DNA from: Cryptomeria japonica
Taxonomy: Eukaryota; Streptophyta; Pinopsida; Cupressales; Cupressaceae
DNA length: 64,000 bases
Direction of reading: 5' to 3'
Assembly: GCF_030272615.1 (NCBI RefSeq)
Contig: NC_081412.1
Span: 138,138,747 to 138,202,746 of the forward strand
A program made the position numbers and the translations under genes. The notes beneath the pieces were generated by a model that made no database searches, was not told the origin of the DNA, and was given only the letters and a program-made list of their open reading frames with translations. This document shows, piece after piece, positions 22,327 to 32,259 of this stretch. The first letter of the stretch is position 1. The number at the start of each line of letters is the position of its first letter.

Positions 22327-25300
22327 TTAAGTGCATGAAGGAGGTGACATCACTCCTAACTTGTGCCTCAGATACTTAAATATGTTTACCGGTAGAGGCT
22401 TGGTGAAGATATCAACCACTTTCTCACCTGTAGGGACATACTCTAGCTTGACTTCCTGATCTGTCACCTTCTCCCTGAGAAAATGATATTTGATGGCAAT
22501 ATGCTTTGTCCTTGAGTGCATAGCCGGATTTTTTGATATGCTAATTGCACTGGAGTTGTCACACTGGATGGAAATGGGGTTAGACATCTCTACCTGAATA
22601 TCCTTGAGGGTTTGCTTCATCCATAGAACCTAAGAACAACATGTGGAAGCAACAATATATTTTGCATCAGTAGTAGATAGAGAAACATAATCCTACTTCT
22701 TGTTGTGCCATGAGACCAACTAATTACCTAGGAAGAATGGACCACCACTTGTTCTCTTTTGGTCATCAATGCATCTTTCCCAATCAGCATCAGTGTAGGA
22801 ATACAAGATAAAATCCCCTTGCTTGGGATACCATAGTCCATAATTAAGTGTCCCTTGTATATACTAGAATATCCTCCCGACTGCATTTCATGTGATTGTT
22901 TGGGTGCAGCTTGAAATCTAGCCACCATGCATACTGCCTGCACTATATCCAATCTAGAAGCAATAAGATATAGCAAACTACCAATCATGGGTCTATACAA
23001 TGTTTGATCCACTACTAATGATTCATCATCCTTGCTCAACATGCAGCTGGTCACAATGCGGGTACTTACCGATTTGCTATCTTCCATTTAGAATTTCTTC
23101 AACATGTCCCGAGCATACTTGGTATGAGAGAAAAATTCCCTTGTCTTGTTGTGAGACCTGCAAACCAAGAAAATGTGACAGCTCTCCAAGCATAGACATC
23201 TCAAATTTTGTTTACATCTGATCAGAAAAGTCCTTGCATAAAGTATCCTTGTTACCTCCAAAAAAGATGTCATCTACATACACAACCATAATGATCATGT
23301 GGTGTCCATCTATCTCGATGTATAGATTGTTGTCAACACTCCCCTTTTTGAATCCTTGCTCCTTCAAGTACTTGTCTAGTCTTGAATACCATGCTCCAGG
23401 AGCCTCCTTTAAACCATACAGGTCTTTCTTCAATCGACACACAAAGGTTTCATCATTATGAAACAAAAACCCTTCTGGTTGCTCCATGTACACTTCATCT
23501 TCCAAATTTCTATTGAGGAAGGTAGATTTTACATCCATTTGATATACCTTATAACCCTTGTGGGCTAAAAAACCTAGAAAAATCCTAATTGCTTCTAGTC
23601 CTGTTACCAGTGCAAATGTTTCTTCAAAATCAATTCCTTCTACTTGAGAGTAACCCTTGCACACAAGTCTATCTTTATGCCTAGCAATTTTACATTCTTC
23701 ATTCATCTTGTTCCGGTAGACCCATTTGGTGCCAATGATGTTCTTGTCTGTTGGCCTAGGGACTAATTCCCATCTTGTTCTTCTCAATCTGCTGCAACTC
23801 TTCTTCCATTGCATCCATCCATTTCTGACTTTTGTTGGCCTCATTGAATGTCTTAGGTTCCATTTCTGTCATGAGGTAGAAATTGACTTGTTCATCATTC
23901 CGGGCAAGTCTTCTTCTAGTCTGCACACCATCACTCTTATTACCTAAAATATGCTCTTCCGGGTGGTTTTTCTACACATACCAGTTAGGGACCTTATTGG
24001 ATGCTTCTTCTAGTTCATTGTCTAACTGAGCTTCTTCACCTTCATCACCAAGATCATCATACTAGTTCACTTATGCTTGTCTTCCTTTATGCATATCCTC
24101 ATAAACCCTTACATTTACACTCTCAATAACTCTTCTTAGTCTTTTGTTATAGAATTTGTAGGCTCTACTGTGAGTCGAGTAACCAAGGAAGATCCCTTCA
24201 TCACTCCTAAAGTCAAAGCTACCCAAGCCATCCTAGTCTCTTTTAATGAAGAATTTACTCCCAAACACCTTGAAGTACTCGATTGAGGGTTTCCAGTCAT
24301 ACCACAATTGGTAAGGTGTCATATTGTTGTTTTTTCTCAACTGAACCCGATTCAAAGTATATGTTGTAGTATGAACTGCTTCCTTCTAATACATATCTGT
24401 CAAACATGCCTCATTCAACATGGTTCTGGCCATCTCCTTGACTGTCTTGTTCTTTCTTTCTACCATATCATTTTGTTGTGGTTTCTTGGGGGCTGAGTAT
24501 TGTCTTCTGATTCCATGTCTCTCAAAGTGATCTTCAAACTCATTTGATGTGAACTCTCCACCTTGGTCGGATCTTTGGCATTTCAACTTGCATCCACTTT
24601 CCTTTTCTACCATCTTTCAGAAGATCTTGAATCTATCAAACGTTTTTGATTTATCTTGTCGGAAAGTGACCCATGTCATTCTTGAATTGTCATCAATGAA
24701 GAGCATAAAGTATCTCTCACTAGCAAGAGCTCTTGTCCTACTCAAACCACATAGATCTGTATGTACAAGTTCAAGTGGTCTTGAGGTGTTGTGTTCTTTT
24801 TTCTTGAAGCTCACTTTAGTCTACTTTCCTTTCACAAAATGGGCTTACTAGTTTGATGATGGGTGGTATATTTCTCACACAACCCTTTTTGCTTACTGCA
24901 ACTAGATTATCAAAATTTATGTGGCCTAATCTTTTGTTCCACAACTTTCTTTCATCTACTTCTCCCAACATGCATTGGGATTAAAAAAACTCTTTCAGAT
25001 TATATACATTTTCATTTGTCCTCTCGCCTTCTGCTACAACCTTGCCGATACACTCCTTTATTTGGCAATTGGTAGAATCAAAGGTGAATTTATAACCTTT
25101 GTCACACATATGACTCACACTCAACAAATTGTGCTTTAAGCCTTCCACATAATATAAATCATGTGCTTTCAGTTTTCCATCAATATTTAGAGTACCTTTT
25201 CCCTTTATCTTGATAGATGAGTTATCTCCAACCTCACTGAGCCACCATTCCAAATTTCAAGCTTGATAAATTTATTTTTATCACCGGTCATGTGGTTTCA

Positions 25301-25330
25301 ACACCCATTGTCTACAACCCACAAGTTTCT
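22327..25330 (-). pseudogene. Cop3 pol: protease, integrase, RT, RNase H
   Basis: Read leftwards. The protease has DNG where DSG is expected (near 25300), then LYYVEGLKHNLLSVSHM. The gag-pre-integrase (RLGHINF) and the integrase core follow with HTDLCGL, RSDQGGEF and NDMVERKN; only one stop splits the core (24614-24616). RT covers about 23000-23850 with [17 protein letters not shown] and catalytic YVDD. RNase H covers 22327-22990 and ends GVMSPPSCT. Several stops and at least two frame changes (near 23210 and 23090) are present. It would copy and integrate the element but is inactive. Confidence 0.92.
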
Positions 25331-25462
25331 TCTTTCTACATGTAGGGCAATCTGCACTATCAGACTTGATTCTTCTTTGACCATTTCTTTCTCAACCAAA
25401 ACCGATTGAGTTTCCTTATTCTTGTCAACTGTAATTTTATGCTCCGGTTTGACTACCGGTTC

Positions 25463-26497
25463 CTATTTAGGATTTGTCCCCTTCTGCTTGATTTTTCTAT
25501 TTTTACAATGCTTTACAATATGCCCAAACTCATGACAACTATAACACTTTACATTCATATTAAATGATGAGTTAAGAAAATTATTGTAGGAAACTGATTG
25601 ACTTATCCTACACTCAAAACATCTATGACCCAATCTATTACATTGATAACATATGACATTCATCTCCCAGAGTGCAACAAAAGAGTTTGTATTTTCATAA
25701 CTTACAGTGGACTTATTCATTAATCTATAGTTAGCTAACCTATGTCCAAATTTGTTACACCGGTAACAATAACCATGAAAGTTTGGAACATACCGGTTAG
25801 GTTGCCATGGTCCTGCAAATGTCTATCTCACTGGGTGTCTTCATTTCATGCTGCTAACTCTAGTGAACCCTTCATGATCAACATTTCAATTTCTCCTAAG
25901 ATCTGCATTCTGGTACACTGAGTATGGCCTCCAGTTCATTGATTGTGTATACTGGTTAATGTGGCAGTTTCTAACAGCTTCTGCATAAGTCTTCTTACTA
26001 GTATCCTTGCTTACTATGAATGTTTTCTTCTCTTCACCTTCATTTGAAGAAGTGAACTATATCTCCTTACCAAATGTATCTTTGTTGTTTTAACTTTGTC
26101 CTTCTTCAAATCCTAAGCCACCAGTATCTTTAGATTGCTTTTCTTTGCTCAACATCTTGTCTAAGGCTTTTGTGCTACCCTCATATTTGTTCCTCATTTT
26201 CAGTTCATCCTTACTCTTTTCAAGCTCATTGGTGGATGCACAATGTATGACCTTGACAAACTCATTATCTGACAACCTGCTTAGAATAGCATGTTTATCC
26301 TTTGCATTGTTCTCATACTCCTTCTTATCATCCAGATCAGTGGGAGGAACACTAGGGACAATATACCCATTCGTGAAAGACATCCACACATCAAAACCAA
26401 GAGAGAAAAGATAGGTCTCCATTATTCTGCTCCAGAAGGCATAGTTAGATCCATCAAATAGGGGGGATTTTGAGGAGGTGGACTCATTTCTTGTCAT
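25463..26497 (-). pseudogene. Cop3 gag with three zinc-knuckle motifs
   Basis: The start ATG at 26497 gives MTRNESTSSKSPLFDGSNY, the usual copia Gag opening. It sits about 60 bases after the primer site. The UBN2-like region runs to about 26100. Beyond several stops, three knuckles follow in one frame. They are CYRCNKFGHRLANY (25727-25768, last Cys changed to Tyr), CYQCNRLGHRCFEC (25610-25651) and CYSCHEFGHIVKHC (25505-25546). A single knuckle is usual in plant copia Gag. The protein would package element RNA; this copy is broken in the 25770-26090 stretch. Confidence 0.88.
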
Positions 26498-26557
26498 TCT
26501 ATTCTTTGACCAGAATCTATCCAAGCTAGAGAAAGCTTTAATCAATTGGGAACCTAT

Positions 26558-26570
26558 GCTCCAATACCAA
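26558..26570 (-). other. Cop3 primer binding site, degenerate
   Basis: The minus strand reads TTGGTATTGGAGC directly after the LTR end TCAACA. It differs from the initiator-Met site TGGTATCAGAGC at two positions. Confidence 0.8.
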
Positions 26571-26571
26571 T

Positions 26572-26696
26572 TGTTGAATACAATATACCACTGAGAGGGG
26601 GGTGAATTAGTACCAGTTAACAAACTAAGCACTAAGCAATCAAATAGGTAAGATATGAGAGGATATCAAAAAGGCAAACACACAAATGAACAACTC
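26572..26696 (-). repeat. Cop3 5' LTR, first piece
   Basis: It starts tgttgaatac and matches 18516-18680. It is cut at 26696, where Gyp2 begins; aactc (26692-26696) is the TSD and recurs at 38211-38215. Confidence 0.9.
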
Positions 26697-27519
26697 TGAT
26701 GCAACCATAACTGGTGAAAACCCTAAAAAGAGTCAACTGACTTATGCAGCAAGAGAGACACAATGAAAGAAATAAGGAAACATAACAAATTCATATAAAT
26801 AGATCATATCCAACCTATAAAACTTTCGGCAATCATTTGTTAATCATCAGATTATCATCAAATAACATCTGGTAGTTAACTAGTTACATGTAGGCTACAA
26901 GCTAGAAATAACCTAATAGGGACTCCAAAGATCAAGCAGATCACAACATGCAAATTGCAATCCTTATTCTAAGTTCTACTACCTCTACCCTTACAAATAA
27001 TTACATAGCATCATATTTATACCCGTCGAAACATATCCAGGTCGGCATCAAAAGATTACATTCACCCATGTAGGAAAAATGAAACATGTAATTAGGTCGG
27101 CCCTAAGATTTAAGAAATCTTTCTGGAAAATAACAACCAAGTGATGCAAATCAGCAAGAAGGTTGGCCACATGCCAAGGAACATCAGATAAGACCTAAGA
27201 TGGATCCACATACAAATAATCACATTGGTAATTAAGGAAAACCAACTGGTAAGCACAAGAACTATCTCGGGAACCCTAAAATAGCCAACCGGAAGTGATT
27301 ATTAACTAGAGAAGAACCCAAATGAACTAGAAATATGGAATAAACCACATGAAATTGCTAGGAAACTACAAACAAGATCTTCCACAGAGAACAAGTAACT
27401 ACTGGTACATACCGATAAGAATACAAAAACTACACAAAGAACTAAATAAGAAAGGAAATGAAAGGAAGTGTTTTTGGTTGATGCAAGATTGCTCATCGAC
27501 CGGGGATTCTCTTGCATCA
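26697..27519 (-). repeat. Gyp2 3' LTR (minus orientation)
   Basis: 823 bp, a direct repeat of the interrupted right LTR. On the minus strand it starts TGATGCAAGAG, and a perfect 10-bp inverted repeat (27479-27488 with 27510-27519) forms a hairpin right at the LTR start. Confidence 0.94.
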
Positions 27520-27558
27520 GAAAACCCAAGTAGAAAAAGATGTTCCATGAGAGGCAAC

Positions 27559-29366
27559 TCATGAACATGTAAAAGGATTTGGGATGAAGATCCCATGCTT
27601 ATTTATGATCCAAACATCTTCTTTATTTGCCAATCTCTTCTTTGGCTCCTCAGGTGCCTCAACCGGCTTCTCTAAACTTTGACTCTCTTTGTTTCTCCTT
27701 CTTTGCTTTAGGTCTACACTTTATCTTTGTTTCTGCAATTCTAATTCAGTTCTGCCACAAGATTTTATCTGGTTTGTCACCATTAGCTCTCTGTCATCTG
27801 GTTCCATTTGTCCATTAGACTCATCTATCAGATCCTTCTGCCAACACATGTCACCTTCCAGTGTAATCTCTGCAATTGGTTCTATCAAATTTTTCTTCAA
27901 ATCCTCCAGTATAACCTATATTATCAGTTTCTTGCAACTTATCTCAGAACTCAAATTCTTCACCTCTTTCTCCTTCAAAGAAATCAATGTGAACTTTTTC
28001 CCATCCTTTTCAATAGTAACTAGGTTTCTTCTATAGTCATAAATAGCTCCTCTATCATACTGCCAAGGTTTTCCCAACAAGACATGACAAACATTCATTG
28101 ACACAATATCACATAAAACTTTATATCTGAAAGGTCCAATATTGAAACTCACCCAACACTTCTCCTTTATCTCTATCTTCTAATCATCTTGTAACCAACT
28201 TACCTCATAAGGACAAGGATGCTCAAACCTTTTCAACCCAATCTTCTCAATCATCTCCTTAGATACTAAATTATCAGTACTTCCACTATCTACAATGACC
28301 TTGCAGCACTTACCACCTGATTTGCATACATTCCAAAAAAGACTCCTCCTCTGAGTAGATCCGGTATCATTTCTTTTGAACACAAGGGATTCTCCTTGCT
28401 TTGGTGCACAGTTAGATCCAGTACCATCCGGTTCTTCACTTGCCATACAACTTCTTGACATACCTTGCTTACATTCATAGGATCTATGTCCAGTTTTTGC
28501 ACACTTGAAACATTTTCCAAGAAATTCTCTACCAGTACTACTGCTACCCTTCCTTGGTGACTTATCTTCTGGTTCTTTACTCCAATTAGGTTTTGCCTCC
28601 TCTTCTTCAACCATTTTCTTCATACTATAATTCATCTTTAATTTCTTCTTACCCTTATTCGGTTGTCTTCTTCTCACCTTCTTTGCAGCCTTCAAAGCAT
28701 ATTGGTAAGCTTCTTCAACTGTTGAAACCTTCAACATACTCATCTCATCTTGAATGTTAAAAGAGAGCCCATCGATGTACCTTTCCACCTTTTCTTTTTC
28801 CATCTCTCTATGTCCAAATCTGATTACCATCTTGTATAATTCATCAGTATATTCCTTCACAGTCATGTTTCTCTATTTCAGGTTCTACAACTTCTTCAAC
28901 AACTCTAGTTCATAGTCTCTAGGTATGAACTTGGCCTTTAACCTTGCTATATTTGTCTCCACCAGGTGATCTTTAATTCACCATTCTCCACCACAAGGTA
29001 GCATGCCCTTTCAACTTGGTTTGTGCCAACCAAACTGTCTGCGGGTCCTTGATATCCTCGAACTCAAAGTAGTCTTCCAACTCTTTGATCCAATCGATCA
29101 GATCCTATAGGTTCAACGTTCTAGAGAAGTTAGAAACCTCAACTTTATGCACTTTACTTGCTTGTGCCACTACTCTAAGGAATCTTTCCTCTCTCTCATC
29201 TTTCAGTCCTTTAGCTTCCTCAAGCTCTTCACCGGCTTCCTCATACTCATCCTCAGAGTCACAATTTCTTTGCAAACCAGCCAAAGCATTTTATATTTCA
29301 TTCCTCCCTTCATTCTTAAAGTCTTCCATCATTTGTTCCACCCTCTGGGAGTTTGTTCTCCTTCAT
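27559..29366 (-). pseudogene. Gyp2 gag-protease with charged C-terminal tail
   Basis: The probable start is the ATG at 29366 (MKENKLPEGG). Gag core follows (LIDWIKELEDYFEFED near 29090, then TVKEYTDELYKMVIRFGH at 28860). A zinc knuckle CFKCAKTGHRSYEC lies near 28475-28515. The protease has DSGSTDNLVSKEM near 28260-28300 and HVLLGKPWQYDR near 28070. After one stop (27916-27918) the same frame stays mostly open through an acidic and lysine-rich tail (LEDLKKNLIEPIAEITLEG). It ends at TGA 27559-27561, only 40 bases before the LTR. Nothing resembles RT. Frame changes occur in the N-terminal third. The stop placed so near the LTR suggests a designed Gag-PR element, not a random deletion. Confidence 0.85.
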
Positions 29367-29544
29367 GACATCTCTCCTTCCAGTCTAGTGAACTGCCTCA
29401 ACTCAGTGATCTGACTACCGGTTTCAATTGCCTCCCCTTAGTGATCTATTGAACACACACACAACCTTCATCAAATTGGTGATCTATCCACTTTAAGGAA
29501 TACCTCAATGTTCGCAAATGATTCTTCCACCAGTAGATCCATAA

Positions 29545-29560
29545 CCACCTCTCATACCAA
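29545..29560 (-). other. Gyp2 primer binding site, degenerate
   Basis: The minus strand reads TTGGTATGAGAGGTGG just after the LTR end TGCATCA. It is a variant of the initiator-Met site with two changes in the core. Confidence 0.72.
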
Positions 29561-29561
29561 T

Positions 29562-29811
29562 TGATGCAGCCATAACCAGCAGAAACCCTAAAAAAGTCAA
29601 CCAACTTATACAGTAAGGAAGACATAGTGAAAGTAGTAAGGAAACATAAATAAATTATATAAATAGATCATATCCAAGCTACAAAACTTATGACAATCAT
29701 TTGGTAATCATCAGATTATCATCAAAGAACATCCGGTAGGTAACTGGCTACATGCAGACTACAAGCCAAAAACAACCCAACTGGGACTCCAAAGATCAAG
29801 TAGTTCACAAC
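29562..29811 (-). repeat. Gyp2 5' LTR, first piece
   Basis: It matches 26697-26946. The TRGAG1 insertion cuts it; acaac (29807-29811) is duplicated at 37634-37638. Confidence 0.93.
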
Positions 29812-29982
29812 TGTAGCATCCTAAAATTGCGACACTTACAATTTTGACCGCATTTGAGTCTTCACGATGGTGACGCAACACTGAACCTGAATGGAGACCC
29901 CGAAACTTGTTCATGACATCAAAAACTGCATTTTTCCAACACCCTGGCCTGATCCTCCTTGCACCCTGCTGTCCCGGGAGGT

Positions 29983-30076
29983 GGGACCAGAGTGCCCAGC
30001 GCCCTGGTCCTTCAGGACTAGGGTGCCCAGTGCCCTGGTCCCCTAGGACCATGGCGCCCAGCGCCCTGGTCCCTGG
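29983..30076 (+). repeat. GC-rich tandem hairpin repeat in TRGAG1 5' LTR, three units
   Basis: Three imperfect units of about 31 bp built on gggaccag.gcgcccagcgccctggtcc. Each unit is itself a near-palindrome; 30046-30072 pairs ggacca.ggcgc with gcgcc.tggtcc around a 3-base loop. The other LTR has two units (36569-36630). The run lies about 120 bp upstream of the TATA box. Confidence 0.88.
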
Positions 30077-30195
30077 CCCTATTTTGGGCCCGGTCTCCTA
30101 TGGGACTTCGGGCCTTTTTGTTTGCAATTTGGAAAATAACATTTCCTGGTCGGCCTAAGGTCGGGAAAATTAGTCTTTTAACCCTAATTGGCAAG

Positions 30196-30203
30196 TATAT
30201 AAA
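30196..30203 (+). promoter_or_regulatory. TRGAG1 LTR TATA box
   Basis: TATATAAA in an otherwise mixed-composition stretch, conserved in the second LTR at 36752-36759. Its position downstream of the GC-rich repeat suits the LTR promoter. Confidence 0.72.
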
Positions 30204-31079
30204 CTACATTTCCTCTCCCATTTTGGGAAGGAAGGACATATGTGTACAAGACGTGGAAACGATACTCAAACATTCAAGCATTCAAGCATTCCTTCAAACA
30301 ATTGATCATTCTAAGTCTCCATTCAAGGCTAGGTGTTGCATTCAAGACAAGGATTCAACCATTGAAGAGGAGATCACATGCTACAACATACAACATACAA
30401 CAAACAACAACATCTATACCTTCGCATATAAGGATACAAACATCCTTACAACAAGGTACTAGTACTTGTTTTACATTACAGTCATTTACATTTACAGCAT
30501 TTCTCATTTCTTGGTTAATTCCAAAACCGGGGTTTGACCTAAGGGCAAACCCTAATCCCTAACCCCCCAATCGTCTTCGCTTTTCTGTGTGTAGGTTGCA
30601 GGTACACGGCTGAAATTGAAGATCTGGAATCCTTGTGCAGAGATGAACAGATCCCCCTTCATTTCGCGGATTTTTCGGAGGACCGTGTGCACACCGGGCG
30701 CCATCATCTCGTCAACTTTTGCTCAAATTTGCAGGACAGTGTCGTCTCGACATTTTACTGCTAATTCCAGGTCCACGGCTTCATATCATATCCCTATCTC
30801 TGTTTATAAGCGAATATTTCCCACTTTACATGCATTCCTAGCTTAATCATTCTATCTACATTCTTTACAAAAGAGGGTATCCTTGCTATCACAACCCTTG
30901 AAACTCATATAGAATCCAATCTTGCATTGCATGGGATTGGATCTTGTGGGTTTCAACCCCTCTTTTGAATGTAAAGTCTCTCCTAAGTGAAAACCATCAA
31001 CCCTAGTGACTCTCCCTTCTCTCTCCTCGGAGTTGGGGAGGGGAGGACGACTAGGGTTCGATTTTTCCGCTTTACATTT

Positions 31080-31098
31080 TGGTGAACCCGACGTGAAC
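31080..31098 (+). other. TRGAG1 candidate primer binding site
   Basis: TGGTGAACCCGACGTGAAC starts three bases after the LTR end. It has the TGG start expected of a tRNA 3'-CCA complement. I do not recognise which tRNA it matches. Confidence 0.65.
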
Positions 31099-32259
31099 AT
31101 CCTTTCTGGTTATTCATAGTTAGATCTGAAAATTGGATTCCTTGATTACATTTCCATGTTTGATCTTTTGCAAAATTTTAGAGGTTAATTGCATAAAAAC
31201 CCTAAATTTTCTTTTTAAGTAATTAAACTTGTGAAATGTTTAATTGTTAATGCTTGTTTTAGATCTGCCCTTCTATTACAAATTGTCAATTCATATTTGT
31301 GCTTTAATTTTGAAAATTAAGTGGTTAAGTGTCAAAACCCTAATTTTTGAAACCCTCTTGATTCAACCTTTGTCTGACAATTTCACTGATCAAAACATCT
31401 CCAAATCAGCTGTAACTTTGGATTCCGCAATAAAATCACAATATCTTTCATCCCTGAAAATTTGGAAAAAAGTTGCGAGGATCGTGTGCACCCCGAGTGC
31501 CATCGTCCTCGACATTTTTTCTGAAATTTCGGGAGCTAGATCTTACTGTATTTTTCTGCTAAAATCCAGAATTTTGGCTAATTTTATCAATTCTAACACC
31601 TTCAAAATTACAGTCAAAGTTGGTCTAGCGATTGCTTGGATTGAGGCTTCTAATCATTCAAAAATTGTTGAAACTGAAATTTGTGTCAGAATTGTGTTTC
31701 TTACAATCCTAAATCTGAAAAGTGTGTTATCATTCATTCGAAATTTTAGTGATTTATTCAAATTTTTGCAATTTGTGACTTTTGAAATTAAGTGCTTAAT
31801 TACAACAACTTTGATTTCCGCTTTCAAAATTGAATTTTGCGTGAAATTGAGTCAACTTTCAAATTTCAAAACTTGCATTGCTTTTTGGTATTCCCTCTAA
31901 AATCATAAAATTCAAAATTTCAGTTTCCCTCTCTTTTTCAAAATTCAAATTTTGCATTTTTCGACAATCTGGGTAGGGTTCAATTTTGAGATTGCAACTT
32001 TAATTTGGCCTATCTACAGATCGTAAAATCACTCAATTTTTTCAGATTAACTGTAAAATCATCATAACTTTCATCCCTGCAAATTTCGAAAAAAGTTGCG
32101 AGGACCGTGTGCACCCCGAGCGCCATGGTCCCGGATATTTTTTCTGAAATTTCGGGAGATTGTCCTGATTGTATTTAACAGCTTAAATCTAGAAGATTGG
32201 CTGGTTTTACTGAAATTTGCTACCTCTAAAATTCAAAATCTTCTCTCTTTCTGTAGTGC
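31099..32259 (+). other. TRGAG1 untranslated leader with internal repeats
   Basis: No convincing coding frame; an open frame of 218 codons at 31244-31900 has no recognisable content. A module of roughly 170 bp occurs twice, at about 31430-31600 and 32055-32220. It contains aaaaagttgcgaggaycgtg and the following ccccgag.gccat block. A shorter version lies in both LTRs. Confidence 0.78.

Larger units (their letters stand above)
29812..31076 (+). repeat. TRGAG1 5' LTR
   Basis: A 1265-bp direct repeat of 36399-37633. It contains a GC-rich hairpin repeat (29983-30076), a TATA box, and near its end the block gaggaccgtgtgcac that recurs in the leader. The 30-bp length difference from the other LTR is one repeat unit. 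Confidence 0.95.

Noticed and set aside
29983-30076. CpG island or host gene promoter
   Set aside because: The GC-rich stretch is repeated in both LTRs of TRGAG1 and belongs to the element.
31244-31900. 218-codon open frame in the TRGAG1 leader
   Set aside because: Low-complexity translation of AT-rich leader, overlapping the repeated module; no domain and no start context.
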